Positions 49,701 through 57,622 of a stretch of 64,000 nucleotides of DNA are shown here, one piece after another. The stretch comes from Cladopsammia gracilis (Eukaryota; Cnidaria; Anthozoa; Scleractinia; Dendrophylliidae): NCBI GenBank assembly GCA_022457155.1, contig JAJGOT010000099.1, positions 607,001 to 671,000 on the forward strand. Direction: 5' to 3'. The notes under the pieces are model-generated. The model saw only the letters and a list, made by a program, of their open reading frames with translations. It did not search any database and was not told the origin of the DNA. Position numbers and translations under genes: made by a program. Within the stretch, counting starts at the first letter, position 1. The number at the start of each line of letters is the position of its first letter.

Positions 49701-50408
49701 CCTTGAGATATTTCCTGTGAAACGAGCTATTTGTTTATCTACGGTAGTTTTGATGTGCAGTGAAACGAGCCAAAATTAATCGCTAAACGTTCAATCACCT
49801 GGACAAAACATTTCCTTCCTCGGCCGTTCCTTGTTCAAAAAGAACGCCAAAACCACCAATGTGTAGCGGAAATGTTCGTCTTTCTTTCGGAACGCTTCGG
49901 TGGACGAAAATTTAAAACTCCGACGAACATAACCGACGTACTGTAATTGTTTTTTGGCCGGAAACTGGTACTGGCCGGAAACTGGGCAACACACTGTAGA
50001 GGTTTCGCCGACAAAAAACCGTCTTCGGAAAGTGAAGACGCGGGAAAAGATAAACTATACCCACAGTACGATACCAATTATAAATACTCTCGCTCGATAT
50101 GTAATTCATATTTTCTTTCCTAAACAATCACTTAAGCCATTCGCATATGTCCCCGTGTATGACTTTTTGTGATATAAAATACGTCACTTGTACCTGATGC
50201 TCAAAAATGTGTGTCAGGTTTTGCAGGAATACAGCAAGCCAAATCAAAAACAAATCCTTGATAGCAAGACAGAAGATATTTTGAAGAGCATTTTACAGAT
50301 TATTGACGACACAAGTTATGACAATCATAACGTGAGAAGTAGAAATGGTGAGTTAGCTTGAACATGCAAAATTTATTTATTTATTTATTTATTTGTTTAT
50401 TAATTAAT

Positions 50409-50444
<36 letters not shown>

Positions 50445-52224
50445 AGTCAAACCTTATTAACAGCTGCCCTCTATGTGGCGGCAAGTTGCCAGACCTGTTA
50501 GTACATTACTGTTACAAGGCCTCTATCATAGTTAACAGCCACCTCTAAAACGGCCGCGGCCACCTTCGTGTTGTTTAAATAAAGTTTATTGATTGATTGA
50601 TTGATTGTCCCAACAATTTTAAAAGTGATTTTGTATTTTGTTTTATACCTATTTTAAACGCCCAATTACGTTTCGCTTTCCTGGCTTTCTTTCTTACTCA
50701 TGCAGTTTTTTGCTTCTTGTTAAAGTTTTTTCTCAACATCGCAATTTTGCGATATCTAAACTTTATTTAGTTATGAATAAGCGGCAATAGTTGTCTCAAT
50801 CCTTTACTCGTTATTTTATTTGTACTGGAGCGGTTTTTAGTCTAATTGGCTGTCAAAATTTATTTCGCGATTGCTTTGGTTTTGCATTGCTACGCTTTGC
50901 GATTGGCTAAAAATTCTCGTGCCACTTTCTCAACCAATCACTCACACTCGTTTTCCCGCGCTAGGCGCCGGCTGCATGTATGTGCTTCGAGCTGTGATTG
51001 GTTGAATTGCCTGCCTCTGTTTTGATTGGCCAGAGTCATTACTTTGGTTTTACGAAACTCGATGTTCGCCCTTGATTTTCTATCGCGTGATAGTTGATGA
51101 GGGCAAAGCCCGTATCAACTATCACGCATAGAAGTCAAGAGCGAATAATCTAATTGTTTTAGTATAAATCTACTTGACGTTCAAAACTTAACAACAAGAC
51201 AGGCTCGCGTTTTTATTGAATAATAGAGACCTTAAGATTGAGGGTTTCCCCTTAAACCGCAAACCACAAACGTCGGCTAGCAGTTTACAGTTCGGAGCTC
51301 GCCGTATGAACATAATCTGGGCTTAAGATTGAGGGTTACGTTTTACCTATGCCTATTACCGGAGCCATCTAGGAAACAAAGTATACATTCATGCATATAC
51401 ATTCATGAATTCACATATCATCAGAAACTGGCTTTTGTTTTACTTTATTTATCGTAGTTTAACCACAAAGTAATCCGACTGGCAAAACAGTGCCAACAAC
51501 AAATAGCCGGCTGCCATGTTTGTTTTCATTCATTCGTTCACTTCTATTTTAGCTGAAAAATCGTCTTCAAAATAACGTTTCTGTGAAAAAGAATTCGATA
51601 ATTAATAAGCGAAAGAGTTCTAAAAAGTAGTATTTCCTCTCAAACGTGGGATTGTGATGTTTTACGGTGCAAAAAACCTTGCGGTAAATCGCTTACCTCT
51701 AGAGCGTGGTCTAGCCGTACAAACGTGAACCTCAAACCGCAAACCTGACGGCAAGGCACTGGTCACGTGACTTCTTGACGTTCGCGGTTCGCGGGAAATG
51801 CCGAAAAACCTCGATCTTAAGGTCTCTAATGATAAAAATAGGTCACGCCACGCGCGGATAATCGGCTACTCGCTTTCTACAACAAAATACTAAGCTAAGA
51901 TAATGAGTAGCGTAGCAAAAATAGCAAATATTCATACATCAAATTGTAATGAATTTAGTTTCACCTCGATGATTGTTCAGAGATGAGAATGAAAATTGAA
52001 GTTTCATTTTGACATTTTATGTTACCACATCGTCTTTCGATGCTCCTTGTTTGTGCTGCGTAGAATTTTGAGTGCATTTGCATTTTATTTATTTTCCCTT
52101 TTTGTTTTCAGAAGAGTTTCAAGAATTTATTTCCCGCCATCATGAACTGACTACATTACTGTCAAGTCTGCTGCCGAATGAGACAACTGTTACAAATCAC
52201 GTGAGGGAATCGATACTCATATAA
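32816..52224 (+). CDS. LPCAT4: Lysophospholipid acyltransferase (LPCAT4/LPEAT2-like), 15 exons
   Basis: Exons: 32816-32938, 34245-34390, 35508-35728, 36721-36855, 37503-37544, 37902-37960, 38248-38282, 40134-40188, 41900-41929, 43158-43210, 43355-43480, 45695-45845, 46721-46819, 50227-50347, 52112-52224. All junctions are GT-AG, phases agree, and the spliced frame is 502 codons ending TAA; TAG lies in frame just before the ATG. The family transfers an acyl group from acyl-CoA to lysophospholipids in the ER membrane (Lands cycle). Visible: a hydrophobic segment at residues 42-75, the catalytic HSSFLD (HX4D) at 132-137, EGTCTN at 208-213, PVQPV at 230-234, and an EF-hand DSDKDGQISLQD at 359-370. 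A second loop (391-402) is degenerate, and the third EF-hand of LPCAT1/2 is not recognisable. WTWDGPGAL and EIEFLPVWNPTDKEKENP resemble LPCAT4 more than LPCAT1/2; the subfamily is an inference. Confidence 0.9.
33955..34177. mobile_element. piggyBac-like MITE in intron 1
   Basis: TTAA flanks (33955-33958, 34174-34177) with ends CCCTTCAACTCCCAGGAGTG and CTGGGAGTGAAAGGG. Inside is an inverted unit of the repeat found at 24375-24780. Confidence 0.65.
34560..34860. mobile_element. Two adjacent foldback MITEs in intron 2
   Basis: 34560-34750 is bounded by ATCACCCAACTAGT and ACTAGTTGGGTGAT. 34756-34860 is a near-perfect hairpin: AACAATTAGACCC pairs with GGGTCTAATTGTT and GGGTCAATAGCCCAT with ATGGGCTATTGACCC. 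The preceding 34470-34545 (TTAAGCAGACACC, GTGTCCACTTAAT) resembles another dispersed repeat also seen near 34918-34940. Confidence 0.75.
35845..36000. repeat. AT-rich simple repeat (TTAATAT)n in intron 3
   Basis: About 150 bp of TTAATATTA/ATATTAAT variants, self-complementary, with no G or C over most of its length. Confidence 0.85.
37105..37122. repeat. Poly-C tract in intron 4
   Basis: Eighteen or more consecutive C in a C-rich stretch. A likely spot for assembly length error. Confidence 0.85.
38406..39789. repeat. 22-bp satellite, about 60 units, in intron 7
   Basis: Tandem units with core GCGTCACGATCACGGTAAC plus ATT, in direct head-to-tail register, differing mainly at a few positions (ATCACGG / ATCGCGG, GCGTCA / GCCTCA / GCGCCA). 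A higher-order pattern is visible: a block from about 38513 recurs with the same variants near 39237. Three to four CpG per unit make it far richer in CpG than its surroundings. It begins about 120 bp after exon 7. Short open frames across it are artefacts. Confidence 0.95.
40258..41126. mobile_element. Cluster of GTGTGGAC-ended foldback elements in intron 8
   Basis: Several nested inverted repeats with ends like CCTGTCCACACTA / TAGTGTGGACAGG (40262-40458) and GTCCACACGTAAACG / CGTTTACGTGTGGAC (40756-41126). The bodies are permutations of AACGCATAAGTTTTTATGCG. The first is split by the 40459-40626 element. Confidence 0.75.
40459..40626. mobile_element. Foldback MITE, TAGCCTG ends, 9-bp target duplication
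   Basis: Almost perfect hairpin of about 80 bp arms: TAGCCTGTTCCAGGCTCCGA to TCGGAGCCTGGAACAGGCTA, with GCGGGGGAACTGGG / CCCAGTTCTCCCG inside. GTGGACAGG flanks it on both sides (40450-40458, 40627-40635). A sibling copy is at 47927-48103 and a diverged relative at 41648-41852. Confidence 0.9.
41258..41520. repeat. Dispersed repeat related to the 44932-45540 palindrome
   Basis: Carries GCTATAGCTCAGAAGGAG, CGGACACCTTA and TGAGGTCACAGG blocks also present at 45061-45275, here as a single arm. TATAGCTCAGAAGG resembles a tRNA A-box and CACAGGTTCAATCC (45081 copy) a B-box, but their order and spacing do not fit a simple tRNA promoter. Confidence 0.55.
41648..41852. mobile_element. Diverged foldback MITE
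   Basis: TGCCTGTTCCAGGCGTTCAG with GATAGTGGGGAGCG at the left and TGAAACAGGCTA at the right, with inverted CCTCTCCCCAGT-like core. No clear target duplication. It sits just before exon 9. Confidence 0.55.
42271..42553. mobile_element. CCAAT-rich MITE in intron 9
   Basis: Ends AGTTTTCAATTGAGTGTC and GACACTCAATTGAAAACT. Inside are several GATTGG/CCAATC motifs and GCTTTGGTTTTGCATTGCTA. A second, partly decayed copy without clear ends is at 50830-51062. Confidence 0.8.
44732..44815. repeat. 21-bp tandem repeat, exactly four units
   Basis: CTTTGAACAACTCGGCC plus CAGG repeated four times with one or two substitutions. It lies at the right end of a diverged dispersed repeat (44400-44730) that carries single, inverted versions (GTTGTTCGAA, CGATTGTTCGAA). 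Confidence 0.85.
44932..45540. mobile_element. Palindromic element, arms about 280 bp, intron 11
   Basis: Left arm (44932-45216) and right arm (45242-45540) are inverted: AGCCTAGCTGAGGTCACAGG pairs with CCTGTGACCTCAGCTAGGCT. The outer blocks AACTGGTT / AACCAGTT with GAGGTTGGGATTAGCAGTTT also pair. Each arm is one unit of the repeat at 41258-41520. Confidence 0.8.
46083..46450. mobile_element. Foldback element nested in a MITE, intron 12
   Basis: The inner hairpin 46186-46352 has arms ATAATGGC(GG)C to GCCATTAT with TATTCTTTTATATGTATG / CATACATATAAAAGAATA. The outer ends GCCTGGCTTTCACTAG and CACTGGCGAAAACCAGG with GCATAAGCATAGA / TATGCTTA blocks are a second, older inverted pair. Confidence 0.75.
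47540..48800. repeat. GACGTTAA-rich repeat region, intron 13
   Basis: Many copies in both orientations of GACGTTAAAGTCGTC, TTTAACGTCT and TATAAAAACG between 47550-47760 and again at 48735-48800. The two ends would frame a composite element, interrupted by the MITE at 47927-48103. Confidence 0.55.
47927..48103. mobile_element. Foldback MITE, TAGCCTG ends, 9-bp target duplication
   Basis: Same family as 40459-40626 (TAGCCTGTTCCTGGCTCCGA to TCGGAGCCTGGAACAGGCTA). Flanked by ACCAGACGC on both sides (47918-47926, 48104-48112), a perfect 9-bp target duplication. 177 bp. Confidence 0.92.
48973..49996. mobile_element. Tc1/mariner-like non-autonomous element
   Basis: Ends CAGTATGTTGCCCAGTTTCC and the inverse GGAAACTGGGCAACACACTG, each abutting TA (48971-48972, 49997-49998). 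CAGT ends at a TA site are typical of Tc1/mariner. Extra internal copies of GCCCAGTTTCCGGCCA occur in both orientations near both ends. No transposase frame was recognised. Confidence 0.75.
50376..50445. repeat. (ATTT)n microsatellite in intron 14
   Basis: About 70 bp of TTTA/ATTT repeats with a few substitutions, followed at 50588-50608 by a short (TTGA)n run. Confidence 0.85.
51225..51827. mobile_element. DNA-transposon-like element with AGAGACCTTAAGAT ends
   Basis: Left AGAGACCTTAAGATTGAGG and right CCTCGATCTTAAGGTCTCT are inverted; AAT is on both sides. An internal copy of CTTAAGATTGAGGGTT is at 51325. Non-coding. It lies in the last intron. Confidence 0.65.
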
Positions 52225-53010
52225 GGAAATTTAGCAGTGGAGTCTGCAAGTCGCCATTTTTTACTAAGTATTTGGTGAAATTAGAATTTTGTGGAAAGCG
52301 AATGACGCTAGAGGTGCTAGAGGTGAAATTGAATTATTGTTAAATTGGTAAAAAAAAGTGTATCGGTTATGGGAGATGACTTTATAAATTTATCTTTAAT
52401 GCTAGATTAAAGCAATGGGCAAGATCGAATGCAGAATTATAAGAATATTATCTATTTAATAGTTAAATACTTCGCACAAATTCCAGATTTTATTGTCAGT
52501 GCAAATTTTCCATTATTTATAGCAAATAAATAAATAAATAAACAGCAACTAACTGAAAACAGTAAAATTTGTAATTAATACAATTATCAGATTATTTAAT
52601 AATTAAATTGCAATTTTGCATCAGAAATATGAATAGTTATGGACTAAAAATAAGTTAACGAATTAGAATAGTATGGCTGCCAAAGATAATTGTATCAATC
52701 AATTTCTAGGTTTAATATTACATATGGCATGATTTTAATTAGATTGACTAGTGGGTTGCAGAATTATTTCGAATTATGTACAGTATTTAAATTCACTTTT
52801 TATTGATGTAAATGCGCAACTGTATGTTGGCTAATATAATATTTTATATTTGAAAGACTTTTACAGAGAGAATATTTGTTATTTAATAAGAATTTCAAAA
52901 TTGGGCTTTGTGCACAAGCACAGCATGTTGGTGTATGATAAATTTTACCGATGCGGAAAAGTGGAATGTTTGTTGGGCATGAAAAGTTTCAATAAAGATC
53001 AGCTTTCTTG
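52225..53010 (+). terminator. Acyltransferase 3'UTR and polyadenylation signal
   Basis: After the TAA at 52222-52224 the sequence is AT-rich and free of the inverted repeats that fill the introns. AATAAA at 52991-52996 is followed by a GT-rich stretch (TTGTTTGTGTTAG), the usual arrangement for cleavage and polyadenylation. An earlier AATAAATAAATAAATAAA cluster at 52526-52543 is an alternative. Confidence 0.5.
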
Positions 53011-53083
53011 TTTGTGTTAGAGTCAGAGTACTTATTTTATAGAAAATCCATTTAGATCCGGCTTTCACTTCCATTCACTTCCG

Positions 53084-53243
53084 TCACGGCGGCCATGTTG
53101 GTGCACACCTACAAAAGAATTTTAATGAACTTACGTCAAGTCATTAATCCCAATTTTTTACAACATGCGTTGTTTTGTCATGTTTATAACCGCGGTGTGT
53201 ATTGTATTTCTTTTGTTATGTGCACCAACGTGGCCGCCATGGC
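53084..53243. mobile_element. MITE containing half of the hairpin family
   Basis: Ends GGCGGCCATGTTGGTGCACA and TGTGCACCAACGTGGCCGCC. The middle (53134-53217) matches the right half of the hairpin element at 14290-14460. Confidence 0.7.
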
Positions 53244-54401
53244 CCTTGTCATTTGAGTCCCACAGGACTGAAGGTCACGTGAGTGAAAACCATCTATTGA
53301 AAGTCAATTACGGCCATTCTCATGAGGTTGAGGAGGACAGTGTCTCGTCCAAATATCGAAATTTCGCTCGCCTCCTCCTCGTTCCCAGAAGTCACTCGGA
53401 CGCTCCTTTTTCTGGATAGCTGGTGTAGCCTTCCCAAGATGCCCCGCGCTCCCTGTTTCCCCGCGCGATACCATCGCCAGGCGAAAAACCAGCGCTTACC
53501 TAAGGCTAGTCTAAGGCTATGTCTACACTGTACCGGATAGCATATCATGTCGACATGAAAAATACTCCGCCTTGGTATCAACAGAAACGGCACAGAACTG
53601 GAACAAGTCGTTCACATAGTCCAACAGATCGCACCAGAGCGTTGACAGAAGAGGGTTTGGTGCTGAAAATACTATTTACTATTTACCATTTTGACATTTT
53701 GGCGTCAGGCAAGACTGACTACCATTGTAAAGTTAAAGAGACCTTATTTATTCAGGATTTGCAGCCAGCATTGAATGCCAATGTCAGCAGCGAAAAGCTG
53801 TTACTTTATTAGTATAGGTTTTTTATTTCATTTTTCATTTACAGACAGTTTCCGTTAGGAACGTCTTAAATTTCCACTGCAGATGTTTTTTTCTGTCTAG
53901 GTTCCAGACCCCACTGATACAGTATAAATAGCTTCCCATATCTTCATTGACACGATAACCACGAATCTTGCCCCGCATTAATGGTATTGTGCTCTTAGCG
54001 TCGTTACACATAGGTGCGACTCATTCCAGATCCCCAGCGTATTAACTTCCCTATTTAAAGAGGCGTTTATGGGAATTTGGGGCCTCTTTTCGCTCTTACG
54101 CTTCAGGCCTTCGTACGCCACGTTGTTTTGCACAGTTTCAGTCACACGTCGCCGAAGCTTCCTCATGGCCGCTCCTATTCCACTGTACCTATCGACCCTA
54201 ATCCTGTCGCTTTGGTCACTCTGCATTACGGATCCCCCAGCTGCCGTTCCAGTTGCTGTCGCAGAACCTGAACAAATTCAAGCCGCAGCTCAACAAGCCG
54301 GGTGCGTACTTCGTATTTAGTGTGGCCTTTTTTTTTTTTGCTTTCATTCATCACGCGTTTCGTTCTACTTGGTTTCATTTCATGTGTGGTCGCGCGTTCG
54401 A
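53244..54401. other. Intergenic, no gene seen
   Basis: Short frames on both strands (up to 99 codons) without recognisable domains. I saw no clear terminal repeats here. Confidence 0.4.
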
Positions 54402-54955
54402 CCGTAGTTTTACTGTTGGTCGAGTGTTCGACCGTTACGTAAATGTTTGGTCGTGTGTTCAAACATAGCTGGCTGTTGGTCGTGTGTTCGACCGTTACTT
54501 AAATGCTTGGTCGTGTGTTCGACCGTAGTTTGGCTGTTGGTCGTGTGTTCGACCGTTACTAAAATGTTTGGTCGTGTGTTCGACCTTAGTTTGGCTGTTG
54601 GTTGTGTTTCGACCTTTTATAAAATGTTTGGCCGTGTGTTCGGCTGTTCCAAGTGTTGGCCGTGTGTTCGGCTGTTAGAAGTGTTTGGCCGTGTGTTCGG
54701 CTGTTACAAGTGTTGGCCGTGTGTTCGGCTGTTAGAAGTGTTTGGCCGTGTGTTCGGCTGTTACAAGCGTTTGGCCGTGTGTTCGGCTGTTTCAAGTGTT
54801 TGGCCGTGTGTTCGGCTGTTTTCTAGTGTTTGGCCGTGTGTTCGGCTTTTACTAGTGTTTGGCCGTGCGTTCGGCTGGTACAATTTTTGACCGTGTGTTC
54901 AGCTGTTACAAGCATTGGCCGTGCGTTCGGCCGTTTCAAGTGTTGGTCGGTTTCG
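54402..54955. repeat. Minisatellite, 28-31 bp units, about 18
   Basis: Units begin GGTCGTGTGTTCGACCGTT in the first half and GGCCGTGTGTTCGGCTGTT in the second, followed by a variable AAATGTTT / ACAAGTGTTT spacer. The two halves are homogenised separately, with the switch near 54630. Open frames across it are by-products. Confidence 0.9.
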
Positions 54956-55139
54956 GTTTTGTTATTTTCTTCATGTTTTTATTTGCACGCTTTTCTACCT
55001 GTTTCGGGCTTTACCCATTTCATTTTATCTCTCGCGCCTTCTCTTTTCCTCGTGGGACCTTCCGTTTTGTTTAGGCATGTTTTATCTCACACTCATATAT
55101 TTTCTCGGTCGTTTTATAGTTCTACCCGGGAGTAATGAT

Positions 55140-55243
55140 CGGTCGAGTTTGGATTCGAGTTCGAGTTCGAGTTCGAGTTCGAGTTGGACTTCGAGTTGGA
55201 CTTCGAGTTGAAGTTCGAGTTGGACTTCGAGTTGGACTTCGAG
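55140..55243. repeat. (GTTCGA)n / TTCGAGTTGGAC repeat
   Basis: Five to six GAGTTC hexamers followed by 12-bp units TTCGAGTTGGAC. The array resumes at 56397 after the inserted element 55244-56396. Confidence 0.85.
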
Positions 55244-56396
55244 TAGACTGTTTACAGCCTCTCTATTTTCTCAGAGTCCGTCGCGTACGAGAACTGCCGG
55301 CGAGCGAAGCGAACGTAGTGTACGAGCGCGGAGCGCGAGGGGGTGGGGGTGGGGCGAGGGGAAGGAGAAAAATAGAGAGACTGTAGACATCTTTGGAAAA
55401 AAGTACGCTTTTTGACTCCTCCCCCTTTCAGCGCCTTGTCCCCAACAGCTCCGCCCCTTGACCTATTAATTAAATTGGACCAATAAGAAATCGAAAGGTA
55501 ACCGCAACAAACCGCAAGAGTAATTAGCTGAAAGGTTTCGATCACGAAACGAGTCGGTGACTTTTGCCGATCCACGATAAATTCTCAGTTTCACCGCCGA
55601 TTTACAAATACTCTGAAATTGTTAATTTTTTTTCTATTTCAGAGTTTATGCATAAGCAAAGAATAACTATAAACGATATTTTAATGAAAAAAGATAAATC
55701 ATCGAACAGACAAGGCTAGACAGCGCGTGAGAGTCAGTTATAATCATCTGTAGGTTTCAGCCTTTTCCCTGTTTGACCAAAACAGTTTACTAAATAAAGT
55801 TTGCAAAAGTTTCCCTTTACCTTACTCTGGTGCGGAGAACAGTGTGAAGCTCGTACACGGCAAAACTCTTCCGTCACGCAAGCCGTTAGCCGAACAATTT
55901 ACGTTATGGACATGAAACAACGAACTGGATTTTTTTTCCACGATTCTCAATTTATTTTATACCCTTTGGAAATACTGAATTTGTTATTCTTTTCTATATC
56001 AGAGAGCTTCTGTATGAGCGAAGGATAGACGGCACAAGTGAACAAATGTCCAGTTCTAGTAGAAGCGATTCAAGCGTTTAGTATATTTTTTAAAAAAGAT
56101 ACGTTTCCTTCGGTGTTTGCATAAACATTCCATTTATCACTCAAGCGATGACAAACACTTCAACCGCAAAACACGCTCATGAATCGCCGTTGTCAAGGTG
56201 ATGACAGTTTTGACGCCTTTCAGCCAATGGGAATTTCCGTTGCTGGAGAAAAGGGAAAACGTACTTTTTAACAAAGATGTCTACAGTCTCTCTATTTTTC
56301 TCCTTCCCCGCCCCCCACCCCCTCGCCGTTTCGCTCGCCGGCAGTTCTCGTTTTCTCGACGGACTCTGAGAAAATAGAGAGGCTGTGAACAGTCTA
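55244..56396. mobile_element. Long-TIR non-autonomous element, 9-bp target duplication
   Basis: Terminal inverted repeats of about 180 bp: TAGACTGTTTACAGCCTCTC at the left, the inverse of TAGACTGTTCACAGCCTCTC at the right. They continue through CTCAGAGTCCGTCG, GAACTGCCGGCGAGCGAA and AGAGAGACTGTAGACATCTT. GACTTCGAG flanks both sides (55235-55243, 56397-56405). Long TIRs plus 9-bp duplications are typical of Mutator-like elements. The flank is itself repetitive, so the duplication is slightly less secure. Internal sequence is non-coding with a diverged internal direct repeat (about 55565-55660 and 55935-56030). Confidence 0.82.
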
Positions 56397-56405
56397 GACT
56401 TCGAG

Positions 56406-57622
56406 TTGGAGCTCGAGTTGAACAAATTATTTATTTATTTATTTATTCAATAACTAAAGTAATATTAACTATTAGCACTATTACGTAACCACCTTGATAT
56501 CGTATATTGCATTTGTATTCAATATAAAAATCGAGTGTAGTTTTCTTTCAATGTCAACTTTAAAAAAGATAAACTGAAATGAAACAAAATGGAAACACAA
56601 TTAAAAAACTCAATTATACTTAAGCAATTACTAAAACAAAACGAACCAACAGTAACGAAATAAGAAACCATCCCTAAATAACTGTCGTGAAAATCCTCAG
56701 TGTTGCGACAGTTTTTACGTGTGCACGACTACCCGTATTGTGCAATCACGATTAAACTGATTTTGCCACCAATAAAATTGTTATATTAAACTATGAAACG
56801 ACGTGCACATCGAACTGTTTTTTTCTAATAAGAAAGTATTTAAAAGCGTCTGAGAAACATCGCATCAAGTGGTACCACGTTCAAAGTTTTGCACCTTGAA
56901 TTTTTACTCGCATCGTAAAGAAATCAATATAAAATTTAAAATGTCGTTTATCGTTTTATAACACATATATCTTTTGTTCCTGAGAAATATGTAACTAACG
57001 GGATTGATGACGCCATTTACACGATCCAATTCGATACAAGGATCAATCTCGATCAATTTGCTGTAGACACCATAAAAACGTCGAACGCTAATAATACCTG
57101 CGATAATAGAAAACCAATAGACTAATTTTTAAAGGTGGCACACCTTCAGATACAATAACTTTGCGTTTCCATGACACTTTTCCAGAGCCCGCGGTCCTGC
57201 TGTCAACATTTATTGATTTTGTTCCTGGTAAACTATGATAAATATGAAAATGGAACGCAAAAAAAGGCAAAAAACCCCGTAAAATGGAAAACGTCTTGAA
57301 CCTAGCATGTTGCCATGGCGCCATGATTGATAATGTCGCATTTAAAAGCACACTTAGTAGTAACCTTGTTTAAAGAGTCGCACCTTTCTGATATCTCGGT
57401 TTCAGTTATTTGAAAAAAGTTTGATCGAGTCTATGGCGTCATCACTTAACAAATTCGCGTAGTTCAAAAACTTAAATATCTCCAGAACAACGAGATTATT
57501 GAACAAATTACAAACTGTAAGCGGTATTTTTTTCCACCCCAACTACTTGTTTACAATATGAAACGGCGTCAATCTGAGAGGTGCAAATCTTATCATAATA
57601 CGATCTTAACCTTTTTTAAGGC
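56406..57622. other. Intergenic, no gene seen
   Basis: Downstream flank of the transposase-like gene. (ATTT)n at 56425-56445, otherwise AT-rich with short unsupported frames. No terminal inverted repeat matching the gene could be identified because its other end is outside the window. Confidence 0.4.

Noticed and set aside
52198..52224. Splice donor CAC|GTGAGG at 52201 continuing the acyltransferase into another exon
   Set aside because: The match to a donor is good, but reading on gives a stop after seven codons and a length typical of the family. A downstream exon was not recognised.
53978..54462. Minus-strand frames of 78-82 codons as a gene
   Set aside because: Basic, plausible-looking composition but no recognisable domain, no splice partners found, and the region borders minisatellite DNA.
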